In this document: piece by piece, positions 27,404 to 37,416 of the stretch | How positions within the stretch are numbered: the first letter of the stretch is position 1 | Layout of the letters: each line of letters opens with the position of its first letter | DNA from: Salmonirosea aquatica | GTDB lineage: Bacteria > Bacteroidota > Bacteroidia > Cytophagales > Spirosomataceae | Direction: 5' to 3' | Length of the DNA: 64,000 nucleotides | NCBI RefSeq assembly: GCF_009296315.1 | Contig: NZ_WHLY01000002.1 | Span: 2,418,001-2,482,000 of the forward strand | Translations under genes and position numbers: made by a program | The notes under the pieces: generated by a model | Told to the model about the DNA's origin: nothing | What the model saw: only the letters and a program-made list of their open reading frames with translations | Databases searched by the model: none

Positions 27404-30400
27404 TTAGAAAGTTGTTTTTATGCCCAGGGTATAGGTACGTGGCAAGGGGTAATTCAGGTAGTCGATACCCGCGTTCACGACGTTGTCGCCGGTGATGCTC
27501 GATTCGGGATCATAGCCCGGATAGTCGGTAAAGGTGTACACGTTGGCTACGTTGACGTACACATTCAGGTTGTTCAAATGCAAAACGCTGGTCAGGGTTT
27601 TGGGTAGGTCGTAGGACAACTTGATGTTCCGGATGCGGGTGAAAGAATTCTCGAAGAGGTAGTGCGAGGAGGTACCAAAGCCCAGGGCATGGTTGCTCCG
27701 GATGGACCGGGGCATGATGCCATCGCCCGGATCGGCCTCCGACCGCCATCGCCGATCCGTAAGGGCCAGGTTGTTCTGCACCCCATTCGATCCCAGTAGG
27801 CTCGCGCCGGCATCCAGGTAGGTATAGGCACCCTGTGAACCCACCAGGCTGATATTCAAACTAAGATTTCCCAGTTTGAAATTATTATCCAGTCCCCAGG
27901 TAAAATCAGGCCAGGGGGTACCTACGATTTTCCGGTCGCTCTGGTTGATCACGCCATCGCCGTTGACATCCTCGAACTTCAGATCACCGGCTTGAGTCTT
28001 GGGATGCTGCAAGGCCGCTCCATCCAACTCGGCGCTGGTCATGAACACCCCCAGCTTATGAATCAGATAAAAACTGGAAATGGGTGACCCTACTTCCGTA
28101 ATCTGGTAGCTGGAATTGGCAATCCGCCCCCTTCGGTAGCCAGCTTAAGTACCTTGTTCTCGTTATGACTGAAGGTAAAATTGGTGTTCCATTCAAAGTT
28201 TTTCTTCAGAATATTGGTACTTTGAATTCCCAGTTCAAACCCTTTGTTCTCAATATCCCCGATGTTCTGGGTGGAACTGGTGAAGCCCGAAGCGGCGGGA
28301 AGCTGTACCGCCAGGAGCAGGTCGGTTTTGAGATCCTTGTATACATCCGCTGTGAGGGAGACCCGATCTTTGAAAAGACCCAGATCCAGACCTACATTGG
28401 TTTGCTTCGATTTCTCCCACGTCAGGTTATCATTGGATAAGGTAGCGGGTACCAAGCCGGGATTCAGGGCATTGTTCTTGATGTAGCGGGTGGTGGAGAG
28501 TAAACCGATGTGGGTGTAGTCACCGATCTGGTTATTGCCCGAAATACCATAGCTGGCTCGTAGCTTCAGATTGCTGATGAACCGGACATCTTTCATGAAA
28601 TCTTCTTCGGCCAGGTTATACCCGATAGAAAGCGACGGGAAAGAGCCCCATTTGTTGTTGGCCCCGAACCGGGAACTACCGTCGCGGCGGACGGTGGCCG
28701 TGAGCAGGTACTTGCCAGCGTAGGAGTAATTGACCCGCGCCATAACCGACAGAAGCGCCCATTCATTAACGGTCTGGGTACCGGCGTTCACAATACCCGC
28801 CGTGATAAACGGGACGTATTCCGTAGGAAAATCGGACGCTCCTACTGATACCCGGTCGAAGCGGTTTTTCTGCGCGGTGAACCCCACCAGACCATTCACA
28901 AAATGCTTATTATTGAACACCCGGTTGTAGGTCAGCGTGTTCTCATTGAGCCAGTTCAAGTTTTCGGCTTTGGAGACACCCGCCGAGGCCGGATAATTGA
29001 GGGTGGTGAAATTAGGTACCGCTGAGGAGCGCCACAGTTTGATATTGTTCGAGCTAAAACTAATACCCACGGAGCTGCGGAAAGTAAGATCATTGGTCAG
29101 GTTTACCTCCACAAAATTGTTCGTAACCAGGTCCATGACCTTCCGGCGGTCGTCGGTACCCTCACTCACCGCCAATACGTTGGCCAGAAAGCCCAGCCCA
29201 TCGGTTACGTCGGCCTGATTGAAGTAGTAGTTGCCCTGATCGTCGTACACCGGAATTGTAGGAGAGGCCGCTAACGCATTACTCAGCAGCCCGCCTTGTC
29301 CGTAGTGGGATTCCGTGTTGGCAAAGCGCCCGAACCCATAGGAACCAAACGTAGAGGTACCCAGCTTGATCCGCTTGGTGACCTGGGCGTCCACGTTCAC
29401 CCGCAAATTGAAGCGGTTGTAGTCTGAATTGATAATGATTCCTTCCTGGGAAAAGTACCCCCCTGATAGGAAGTACTTGACCTGTTCGGTACCGCCGGTA
29501 GAAGATACCTGCACGTTCCTAACCGGGGCAGTTCTGAACAGCACATCCTGCCAATCGGTATCCGTGGTAATGGATTCCGGGTTCCTAAACTCGGGTCTGA
29601 CCCGGGTTGCCGCCGACCGTACCTCGTTCGGGTCCGTTATTTTGCCCCCGGCATATACCCAGGCATTGTCGCGGCCATCAGCCAGGTAATCGGCGTACTG
29701 CCTTGAGTTCAACAATTCCAGTTTATGCGCCACCTCCTGAAAACCATAGGAAGCATCCACGCTGATTTGTGACTTGCCATAGGTACCCCGCTTGGTGGTG
29801 ATTATCACCACGCCGTTGGCCCCCTTGACCCATAGATGGCCGTAGCCGAAGCGTCTTTCAGAATTTCGATGGATTCGATGTCCGAAGGGTTGATGGAAGC
29901 AAGCGGATTGACCCGGTTGCCGGTATTGCTGGCCATGCCGGCTGAGGAAAAACTATTGCCTCCGTAGCTGCGCATATCGGAACCACCTCCGCCCGAGCCA
30001 ATGGCAAATCCATCGATTACGTACAACGGCTGGTTGCCGCCCGTAATGGAGCTAACGCCCCGGATCAGGATATTCATATTCCCGCCCGGTGCCCCGGTGG
30101 TTTGGGTTACCTGCACTCCCGGAGCTTTGCCCTGTAACATCTGATCGAAGCTGGCGGCCGAAGGCTGGATCAGCTGCTCGTTGGAAATTTTGGCAATGGA
30201 ACCCGTCAAATCCTTTTTCCGCTGGGTACCGTAGCCGACAACCACCACGTCGTTGAGTTGCTGCATGTCCGCTTTCAGGGCTACCTCAATCTGCGAACGA
30301 TTTGCAATGGGTACCTCTTGGAAGACATACCCGATAAAACTGACCACCAGCGTCGCTCCCGGCGATACATTCAACTGAAAGTTGCCGTTGGCATCTGTCG

Positions 30401-30593
30401 TAGTACCCAGCGTGGTACCTTTTTCGGCAATGGTAGCCCCGATCAGCGGACTTCCATCCTCGGCAGAAGTTACCTTACCCTGAACAAGTTGTTTTTCGGC
30501 CGATTGGGCGCTGGCTTTCGATAAGAGCGCCGACAGACCCGCGGCCAGGCATAAGAACAGCAGCGCCAGGCGATGCTTGAAAATGTGTTCCAT
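27404..30593 (-). pseudogene. SusC-like TonB-dependent outer membrane transporter, two frame breaks
   Basis: Three consecutive frames encode one SusC of about 1063 residues. There is a signal peptide (MEHIFKHRLALLFLCLAAGL), a carboxypeptidase-like domain (VQGKVTSAEDGSPLIGATI), a TonB-box region (DVVVVGYGTQRKKD), a plug and a barrel ending YTLGIKTTF. Break one lies in the C run at 29820-29824, where adding one base restores the usual YGSRGANGVVIITTK. Break two lies in the C run at 28127-28131, where one added base gives RIANSSYQITEVG. The SusD partner is intact downstream, which argues that this gene may in fact work and that the breaks are sequencing errors. Confidence 0.88.
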
Positions 30594-30626
30594 GGTTAAA
30601 GGGTTTAGAAGTGAGAATTTAGAATT

Positions 30627-30648
30627 AGGGAGGTACCTACTTCTCCCT
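30627..30648 (-). other. Hairpin between isomerase and SusC genes
   Basis: Six-base arms AGGGAG and CTCCCT with a 10-base loop containing GGTACC lie in the 54-bp gap, touching the isomerase stop codon. No T tract follows, so this is more likely an mRNA processing or attenuation stem than a full terminator. Weak evidence. Confidence 0.3.
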
Positions 30649-32144
30649 CAATTGATTACTACGGATTCGATGCCGAGATAATTAGCTATTTTCTGGATGG
30701 TACCGGCATGGTGCCCAACCCCCAGAGCAAAATGGTGCGTGGGCCCTTCCTTCATCCACCGCTTCAAAAAAGTCCTGACGTCGGGCTTGAAAAAGCCCCG
30801 GGTATTGGTGTTGCCCGTAGGCGGAATGGGCCCTTTGAGTGATTCCCCTTCGGCCAGCACAAATTTGAATTTGCCCTCGTAGGTAGAGCTGATGCTGAGC
30901 ATAGTGATGGGCCCTTCCTTGATCTGAAACTCCACACCCGCCCCGAAACCTGGTTTTCCGTGGTATTTCTTAAGGCTGCGCAACACCGGCCGCCCTTCGG
31001 CGATGGCCACATTGTGAGGGCCGTCGTGCCCAACCAGCACAAAGTCTTCCCTGAAATCGACGGGATGGAATTCGGCGAAGCTACCCCCGATGCCCAGCCG
31101 CTCCATAATCAGCATAGCGATGCAAGTTTTCAGGTCCGACTCCCCGCACATCGGAAATCCCGCCCCGGTCAGCAGGGAGTTGCCTACGATCAGATTGGAC
31201 ATTACGACCCGGGTATCACTTCCGTCTTCGCCATCGTAGTAGTAGGCGAGCGCATCCAGGTTCTTATCCTTTACAAATTTTTCGAGGGCAACCGTGACCT
31301 GGGCCGAAATGTGCAGATCGGCATCTTTCAGCTTTTCCGAAATGGGATCAGATACCGGATCCGGCGTATCGAAGAAATCCAGAATCCGCTCCTTGACGGG
31401 GTCGATTTCCGCATCGGCGGCCGTTCGGAAACGGGAAACAATTTCGTGCGCCTCGCACTGGACAATGTGCGGACCGAAATGGGCGGTGAGCATGGTAGAA
31501 TCCGAATGCATGTCCAGCATAGCCTCGATGGGATGCCCAATGTGTCCGATGCGTGCGGTTTTCAGATCGTGCAGTACCCGGGCGATCCGGCAGTATTCTT
31601 CGATTTCTGCTTCGGCAGCGGGGTCGTCGTGCAGAGTGCCGATGATCATTTCCGGTACCTTTTTGCCCATCCTGACCGCCACCCCGGCAAATTCGGGCAG
31701 CGAACAGATGTCGTCGTTGTAGAGCTGCAGGTAGGTGGACGCGTTCCCATAATCCAGAGCCTTGTCGGGTTGTAGAGCTACCAGTACAATGGGCGTATCG
31801 ATGCTTTTGATGATGATGCCGAAGGTACTGGATGTAGCGTAGGTGAGCATGTCGCAGAATATCAGGTCCAGGTTGGCCCCTTTCAGCTTCGGGACCAGTT
31901 CGTAGGCCTTGGTGGCGTCATCGATCAGGCCAAAATCCAGGATCTCCACATCGCCGATGGCTTCAATTTTATGGAGCAGTGCTTCCTGCTTCTGAAGCAA
32001 TTGATCCAGTAGTCCGTCGAACTGACTCCAGTATTTAAAGTACCCTACTCCAAATACTCCGATTCTGGCTTTGCTTTGCTTTCGATGCCGGAGAGGTAGC
32101 AGGTTTTCAGCCGCTTCCCCTTGTACTGCCGTGTTATTCTTCAT
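30648..32144 (-). CDS. L-arabinose/L-fucose isomerase-family protein
   Basis: The 498-residue cytoplasmic protein matches the arabinose/fucose isomerase superfamily: RIGVFGVGYFKYWSQFDG near residue 28, DLIFCDMLTYATSST, GHIGHPIEAMLDMHSD, and metal-site candidates in GFPMCGESDLKTCIAM (Glu) and HHFALGVGHH (His). The usual role is interconversion of an aldose and a ketose with Mn2+. The exact sugar is not clear; the GH106 gene suggests a deoxysugar or a pectin-derived sugar. It lies between the MFS transporter and SusC genes, all in one direction. Confidence 0.85.
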   Translation of the reverse strand: MKNNTAVQGEAAENLLPLRHRKQSKARIGVFGVGYFKYWSQFDGLLDQLLQKQEALLHKIEAIGDVEILDFGLIDDATKAYELVPKLKGANLDLIFCDMLTYATSSTFGIIIKSIDTPIVLVALQPDKALDYGNASTYLQLYNDDICSLPEFAGVAVRMGKKVPEMIIGTLHDDPAAEAEIEEYCRIARVLHDLKTARIGHIGHPIEAMLDMHSDSTMLTAHFGPHIVQCEAHEIVSRFRTAADAEIDPVKERILDFFDTPDPVSDPISEKLKDADLHISAQVTVALEKFVKDKNLDALAYYYDGEDGSDTRVVMSNLIVGNSLLTGAGFPMCGESDLKTCIAMLIMERLGIGGSFAEFHPVDFREDFVLVGHDGPHNVAIAEGRPVLRSLKKYHGKPGFGAGVEFQIKEGPITMLSISSTYEGKFKFVLAEGESLKGPIPPTGNTNTRGFFKPDVRTFLKRWMKEGPTHHFALGVGHHAGTIQKIANYLGIESVVIN

Positions 32145-32162
32145 TTTTTAAATTGTTGTCTG

Positions 32163-32177
32163 GTTAGTGCACTAAGT
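32163..32177. promoter_or_regulatory. Palindromic operator candidate, copy 1
   Basis: The perfect 12-bp palindrome TTAGTGCACTAA (32164-32175) lies in the gap between the MFS and isomerase genes, about 20 bp before the isomerase start. It shares 12 of 14 bases with copy 2 upstream of the MFS gene, so both may bind one repressor, possibly the GntR protein encoded at 18.8 kb. Confidence 0.55.
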
Positions 32178-32219
32178 AAATTTTGTCAAAAAAAATCCCG
32201 GGAAAACGTGGCCCTCTCT

Positions 32220-33479
32220 TCAGGCATCCCCCGTAGGTACCGGTCGCAGGACCGAGTCGTACAGGGGTTTGATTTTGGGAATACAAAACAGGAAAATAAC
32301 GAAAGCGATGGGGTACATCAGCCCCGAGGCGATCCAAAGAGGACGATAGGTATAGTCCTGGATAATCACCCCCATCAGAGGGTTGAGCAAGAGCCCGGAA
32401 ACGGCTCCGGCCGTTCCGCTGAGTCCTACCACGGTCGAGGTAGCTTTTTCTCCAAAAATATCCGAAATAGAGGTGATGTAATTGGTAATCCAGAAACCAT
32501 GAGCGAACATAAAAACGGACATCAGAGCAATGGCTACTTCTACGGAAGCGACCCACTCAATAACAGGAGCTACCAGCGTAAGCGCCGCCGCTACCCCCAT
32601 GATGGTTTTACGTGCTCTGTCGATGGAATAGCCGCCCTTTATTAATCGGTCCGACAGGCCTCCCCCCAGAATATTAGCAATACCCAGGGCGAGAAAGGGT
32701 ATCCAGAAAAGACTACCGATTCGCTCGAACGACACATTCCTTACCTCACTGAGGTACTTGGGAATCCAGAACATCAGGAAATAAAAAACCGGGTCCAGCA
32801 GAAACCGGACTAAAATAAATATCCATACCTGCCTGTTTTTCAGTAAGCTGACAAAAGAAACCGTCTGCTTACCGTCTTCGATCCTGGGACTATCAGTAGG
32901 CTGTACTGAGGGTACATTTTTCTTCCACGGAACCGCAAGCCACAGGACTACCCATACTATGCCTACCAATCCCGGAACGATGAAACCGCCCCGCCATCCG
33001 TACAAAGAAGCCAGCCAAATCGTAAGTGGCGGAGCCACTACCGCCCCAATGGCCGAACCGCCGATGGCAATGCCATTGGCCAGCGCCCGTTCTTTTTTAT
33101 CAAACCAGGTGTACACGGTTTTGGCAGCACCCGGAAAACATCCTCCCTCGCCCATACCCAGTAAAAACCGGAAGGCGAGCAGTTGATTGAAGCTAGTCAT
33201 AAAACCGTGCATGCAGTTGGCCACGGACCATAGTCCAACCGAAAGGGCCAGTCCGGCTTTGCTCCCGATTTTATCGATCAGCCATCCGCCCAGGGTGAAC
33301 ATCACGGCGTAGCTGATCAGGAAGCTGGTGTTAATCATGCCGTACTGTACATCTGTAAAGGCAAATTCTTTCTGGATTTTGATGATCGCAATAGAGAGTA
33401 CCTGTCGGTCCAGGAAGCTGAGGCCGGTAGCCACAAAAAGCAGGAAAACAATAAACCAACGGGTAGAAGAATGATTCAT
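32220..33479 (-). CDS. MFS transporter, ACS/hexuronate (ExuT-like) type
   Basis: The 419-residue product shows about 12 membrane segments and the MFS loop motifs (GGWLIDKIGSKAGLAL after segment 2, GMGEGGCFPGAAKTVYTWFDKKERALANGI in segments 4-5). This Gly/Pro-rich signature is typical of the anion:cation symporter group that imports hexuronates and other sugar acids. It is the first gene of the minus-strand sugar locus. A matching promoter and a palindrome over the likely transcription start lie directly upstream, so expression is probably inducible. Confidence 0.92.
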   Translation of the reverse strand: MNHSSTRWFIVFLLFVATGLSFLDRQVLSIAIIKIQKEFAFTDVQYGMINTSFLISYAVMFTLGGWLIDKIGSKAGLALSVGLWSVANCMHGFMTSFNQLLAFRFLLGMGEGGCFPGAAKTVYTWFDKKERALANGIAIGGSAIGAVVAPPLTIWLASLYGWRGGFIVPGLVGIVWVVLWLAVPWKKNVPSVQPTDSPRIEDGKQTVSFVSLLKNRQVWIFILVRFLLDPVFYFLMFWIPKYLSEVRNVSFERIGSLFWIPFLALGIANILGGGLSDRLIKGGYSIDRARKTIMGVAAALTLVAPVIEWVASVEVAIALMSVFMFAHGFWITNYITSISDIFGEKATSTVVGLSGTAGAVSGLLLNPLMGVIIQDYTYRPLWIASGLMYPIAFVIFLFCIPKIKPLYDSVLRPVPTGDA

Positions 33480-33481
33480 TT

Positions 33482-33500
33482 ACTTAACGCACTAAGTTAA
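33482..33500. promoter_or_regulatory. Palindromic operator candidate, copy 2
   Basis: ACTTA and TAAGT arms flank ACGCAC (33482-33497). The 14-mer TTAACGCACTAAGT matches copy 1 at 12 positions. It lies between the -7 box and the ATG of the MFS gene, about where transcription should start, a classic place for a repressor. Confidence 0.55.
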
Positions 33501-33506
33501 TAGCAA

Positions 33507-33537
33507 CAAAACTATAACCTGCGTATTAATAAATCAA
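33507..33537 (-). promoter_or_regulatory. Promoter of the sugar locus
   Basis: Read on the minus strand: TTG, a 20-bp spacer, then TAGTTTTG (full match to TAnnTTTG). It starts 28 bp before the ATG of the MFS gene, with operator copy 2 in between. Confidence 0.65.
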
Positions 33538-33696
33538 TAGCTATTGAAATTTTATTTTAAAATATTGAAAGATTTACAGAAATGGCGCTACTAAGAAAGA
33601 GTAAGGCAGTTTCATGCATACCCCGCCAGATTTACCTTGGGCTAGTCTTGCAGAAGTCTAATTTTTTCATCCAGCACTAAACCTATCTACGCTGAT

Positions 33697-35037
33697 TTAG
33701 GCATTCAGCCGCTTCACCCCCAGGTACAGTGGATAACTCACCACCAGAAATAGTAGCGCAAACTGCGAGCTGGGTAGGTCCTGTACCACGGCTCCGACCA
33801 GAAAGGCCACTGAGGCGATCAGCATTACGATGGGCAGCAAAGGGTAGGCAGGTACCTTCCACGGGCGGGGCAGGTTGGGTTCTTTTCGACGAAGAGCCAG
33901 CAGCGAAGCGAAGCCCGACGTATATCCCAGTACGAAGAAAAACGTGGCAATGTCTGAGAGTTTTTCGCAGGCTTCTTTTCCAATCAAAATCAGGAGAACG
34001 GCTAGTACCGCCGTGAGCAGCATAGACACCGAAGGGGTACCTCCCGCATTGACACGCGTTCCCGCACGTAGAAACAGCCCGTCGCGGCTCATGGAATAAA
34101 GCACGCGCGGGTTGAACATAAGTTGCGCGTTAACGATACCCAGAATGGAAATCATCAAAAACAGCGTGACAAACTTACCCGAACGTTCGCCGAAAATAAG
34201 TCGGACGGCATCAGCGGCGGCAAGCTTTGAACCTGCCAACTGGTCCATCGGCAGAATGTACAGAATGGCCAGATTGCAGAGTAGGTAGATGATAATAATC
34301 AGGCTTACACCGCCGATCATGGAACGGGGCAGGTTGCGGGTCGGGTCGCGGTCTTCTTCGGCAAAATAGGCGGCAGTGTGCCAGCCGTCGTAGGTATAGA
34401 AAATGGCCTGTAAAGAAAATATGACGGGGCCGATCCAGCTACCCGATTCGGCAATGCGGCTGGTGGTAGCAATCGTTTGCTCCGCCGTCACTTCCTGACC
34501 ATAGAAATAGCAAAAAGCCACAAAAGCGAACAGACCTACCGCCTTGACAAAACTCATTACATTCTGAAACTGACTCGCCAGCGCTAACCCAATCCAGTGA
34601 AATCCGGCCAGCGTAACCAACATCGCAACCGCCAGATAAGGCTCGTACCCTACCAAAGCCGGCAACAACAAGGCCAGGTACTCACTCATGGTGTACACCC
34701 CGAAACCCAACGCCGCGCAGGTACCGAACCAGCTGTTGAGCCCCACCACAAATCCCGCGTAGCCGCCGAACGCCCGTTGGGCATACACATACCACGCCCC
34801 CGCCCTGGGCACCGAGGTACCTAGCTCGATGGTACATAGGGTACCTAAGAATGCGTACAAACTCACCAGCAGCCAAAGACCCATGATGAGCCATGCATCG
34901 CCGAGCTGGGCGGCAATGGGGCCGGGCTTGCGCAGGATACCGGTGCCAATGGTACCGCCAATGGTGACGGCAACGCCGAAGCCGACACCCAGGATTTTGA
35001 GTAGTTCGTTACGGGAAGTCGGAGCAGAGGTTTGCAT
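33697..35037 (-). CDS. APC-superfamily amino acid permease
   Basis: The start is placed at the ATG at 35037 (MQTSAPTSRNELLKILG), because the extension from an ATG 19 codons upstream overlaps the promoter-like boxes. The 446-residue product has about 12 membrane segments. The APC signature is seen in segment 1 (GVAVTIGGTIGTGILRKPGPIA), with ELGTSVPRAGAWYVYAQRAFG and later FYTYDGWHTAAYFAEE. Such carriers move amino acids by exchange or with H+. No biosynthetic or catabolic partner is adjacent; it is separated from the sugar locus by a 217-bp AT-rich gap. Confidence 0.92.
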   Translation of the reverse strand: MQTSAPTSRNELLKILGVGFGVAVTIGGTIGTGILRKPGPIAAQLGDAWLIMGLWLLVSLYAFLGTLCTIELGTSVPRAGAWYVYAQRAFGGYAGFVVGLNSWFGTCAALGFGVYTMSEYLALLLPALVGYEPYLAVAMLVTLAGFHWIGLALASQFQNVMSFVKAVGLFAFVAFCYFYGQEVTAEQTIATTSRIAESGSWIGPVIFSLQAIFYTYDGWHTAAYFAEEDRDPTRNLPRSMIGGVSLIIIIYLLCNLAILYILPMDQLAGSKLAAADAVRLIFGERSGKFVTLFLMISILGIVNAQLMFNPRVLYSMSRDGLFLRAGTRVNAGGTPSVSMLLTAVLAVLLILIGKEACEKLSDIATFFFVLGYTSGFASLLALRRKEPNLPRPWKVPAYPLLPIVMLIASVAFLVGAVVQDLPSSQFALLFLVVSYPLYLGVKRLNA

Positions 35038-35065
35038 GGATGGTTTTTCGGATAGAGTGACCTTC

Positions 35066-35094
35066 CGAAAGTACCAAATCTTTGCGAAAGGCAA
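35066..35094 (-). promoter_or_regulatory. Possible promoter of the APC permease
   Basis: On the minus strand: TTG, 18-bp spacer, TACTTTCG (one mismatch to the -7 consensus), about 29 bp before the chosen start. Confidence 0.35.
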
Positions 35095-35110
35095 CCAGGC
35101 TATCCGGATA

Positions 35111-35185
35111 TTTAGACCGAAACCTTAATTTGGCCTATTGAATACGCTTATCCTGATATTTCTAGACGGCAGTTGGGGTACCTGA
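35111..35185 (+). pseudogene. 5' remnant of a second crcB gene
   Basis: About 50 bases here align at roughly 75-80% identity with the region around the start of the intact crcB gene at 44541, including bases before the start codon. Read from a TTG at 35138 the remnant gives LNTLILIFLDGSWGT then a stop, against MNNLILIFLGGGLGS in crcB. The rest of the gene is missing. It is a decayed paralog or a leftover of a duplication. Confidence 0.7.
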
Positions 35186-35229
35186 TGGTTAATCCAGGTC
35201 TTCTTAGGTAGGTACAAACCCTACCGAAG

Positions 35230-37182
35230 CTATATCTTTACCTCCAGGGTCCCATCTCCTTTTTCAATCCTGATACCTACCAAATTCTCCGGCTTATCTT
35301 TTCCCGCTTTTATCGTAAAACTTCCGTCGCCAAAAACCCTCGGTCGGTATTCCTTTCCCTGAATACGCTCGGTATATAACAGCTCTCCGGTTGTCTCGTC
35401 GATAACCTGCACTACCGGATTTTCGCTGACAAATTTGAGCGTAGGCAGGTACCCCGCCACGGTACGGCCGTCGTTTTCAGCCATCGCAAATGTACGAGGC
35501 CAGCCCGCGAATTGCCCCCCGCTGCCTTGGGTAGCATCGGCAAAGCGCGGCCAGCATTCCAGAGTAATCATGCGGGTTTTCTTATTGAAGCGTACCAGTC
35601 CATAGCCATCGGCACGGGCATTGCGATTGTCCCGAAGCTCCTTGGCGTCTTTTGGGGCGGGGTTGGCGTAGGCGTACATCGTAATTTTATTCCCCAAGCC
35701 ATCCTCATAATCACCTGTCCACGGTAACGGACCATCTATTTTGGGGCCACCGCCTGCCTTTTCATCGAGTGGCCACCACCAACGGCCGTAGACCGTGTTG
35801 ACCAGAGCCGGATTGGTGAACGACATGGGGCCGTCGCGATAGGTGTCGATGCCGTGCTTGACAATCACGCTCAGGTGCTGGTCGCCGCAAAGGTGGGTAG
35901 CGAGGCAACGGCGGATTTCGCGCAGGGCATTGTTCCGGCCCGTTTGGGGCCAGCCGTTACAGTCGAGGTCGGCCAGTAATCGGTTTTCCATGGTACCATG
36001 CAGATGAACGGCTCCGCAAAAGGCCGTTTGGGACAGGACTACTTTCATTTCGGCACCCTGCCAATCTTGCCCCCACTCCCGCAGGAACTTAATTTGCCGC
36101 TCGCCGAGCAATTCCAGACCGGGCAGATCCACAGCTTTGCGGTCGTAGCTAGGGTCTACGATGTGGTCGGGGCGAGGGCCCATTTTGGGGATATTCCCAT
36201 TGGGCCCACTCTTGAATTTGCGGTCTTCGATGATGGCGAAATCCACGCCGCCTATTTTGAGATTGGTGTAGTAAACACCGATACCCTGTTGGATGGGTGT
36301 AGGATCATAGGCATCGGGCAGGTGCCAGGTTTGGCAGCGTTCTACCATTTTCACATACTCGGGCGGATAGTAGTAGCCGCCCGTATCACCGGCCGGACTA
36401 TCGGCCACGCCTCCACCTGCCCCCCAGAAATTACCCTGCCCCACGTCGTGGTCGTCGGGAATCATAATCGTGGGGCGATCTTTCATGATTTCGGCAAATT
36501 GCACGCCGAACAGCAAGATGCCGTAGGTATGGTACTGATGGACGTACGACTGGTCTCCCGCAAAAAACAGAATGTCGGGGTCATGGAATTTCAGATTTCG
36601 TATGTACTCCTGCCGTTCTTCGACCGTTTCGTCACGGAAAGAGTTGCACGACATGGTTGCGATTTTAATCTCGTCCCGGCCAATGGGGTCAGGACGGATG
36701 GTACCTTCAAATGTAGCTTGCTTACCCAGACTCACCCGGTAGGGTACCTCCGCCGTATCATCCCATTTCTCGATCCTAAAATGCGCGCTCCAGCCCGGAT
36801 AGACGATTTTCTCCTTTGCTACCTTTTTCCATTTGCCCTTCTGCTTCAATTCCAGCGTTACGGTATCGGGCTCATTGGGATAGAGGGGAAAAAGTTGGGT
36901 GGTCATTTTCAGTACGCCGCGGTCGTGGGTGTAGACGGCGTAAGCGATTACCCTGGAACGCGGACGTTTCTGCATAAATCGACTCATCTGCTCGTCACCT
37001 TTCCAGTTCCACCATTCGCCCGTGGCGCAGGCGTCCAGCGGCTTGCCGCGCTCGGTACCGAAGGGAAACGGAGCGTTCATCTTGTCGTAGGCACTGGCGT
37101 ATAGTGAGGGTAGGTAGGCCGCCAGGGCGAGAGACGATGTTTTCTTGATGAATTGGCGGCGGCTATTTTTATTTGATTCCAT
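35230..37182 (-). CDS. PhoD-like metallophosphatase, Tat-exported
   Basis: The 650-residue product begins with a twin-arginine signal (SRRQFIKKTSSLALAAYLP). A beta-sandwich N-terminal part precedes the metallophosphatase core: IATMSCNSFRD, FFAGDQSYVHQYHTY, IPDDHDVGQGNFWG, VLSQTAFCG and HLCGDQHLS supply metal ligands. PhoD enzymes are exported Ca/Fe-dependent phosphodiesterases/phosphatases that free phosphate from organic esters. The mature enzyme would be periplasmic or secreted. The gene is monocistronic; the ECF sigma gene is divergent across 277 bp. Confidence 0.9.
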   Translation of the reverse strand: MESNKNSRRQFIKKTSSLALAAYLPSLYASAYDKMNAPFPFGTERGKPLDACATGEWWNWKGDEQMSRFMQKRPRSRVIAYAVYTHDRGVLKMTTQLFPLYPNEPDTVTLELKQKGKWKKVAKEKIVYPGWSAHFRIEKWDDTAEVPYRVSLGKQATFEGTIRPDPIGRDEIKIATMSCNSFRDETVEERQEYIRNLKFHDPDILFFAGDQSYVHQYHTYGILLFGVQFAEIMKDRPTIMIPDDHDVGQGNFWGAGGGVADSPAGDTGGYYYPPEYVKMVERCQTWHLPDAYDPTPIQQGIGVYYTNLKIGGVDFAIIEDRKFKSGPNGNIPKMGPRPDHIVDPSYDRKAVDLPGLELLGERQIKFLREWGQDWQGAEMKVVLSQTAFCGAVHLHGTMENRLLADLDCNGWPQTGRNNALREIRRCLATHLCGDQHLSVIVKHGIDTYRDGPMSFTNPALVNTVYGRWWWPLDEKAGGGPKIDGPLPWTGDYEDGLGNKITMYAYANPAPKDAKELRDNRNARADGYGLVRFNKKTRMITLECWPRFADATQGSGGQFAGWPRTFAMAENDGRTVAGYLPTLKFVSENPVVQVIDETTGELLYTERIQGKEYRPRVFGDGSFTIKAGKDKPENLVGIRIEKGDGTLEVKI

Positions 37183-37416
37183 GGGTTTTAAAATCGCTCA
37201 CACGGGATTTCCGAGCAACAGATTGGTTAAGGTTTGAGAGCTAGGAGTAGAAAAGGATCAGTGAAAAAGGCTTCATTGATTCCACCCTAGCCACGGGTCT
37301 ATCAAGGAGTCAGAGGATCCCCTTACCCCCCGTTACCCATTCCGAATTACACTATTTTCAAAAAAATATACCCGACCAAATCAGGGCGCGTCGGGAATCG
37401 GGTAGAATCATTGATG

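Noticed and set aside
35998-37104. 368-codon open frame opposite the PhoD gene
   Set aside because: Antisense to clear PhoD motifs; no signal peptide or domain of its own.
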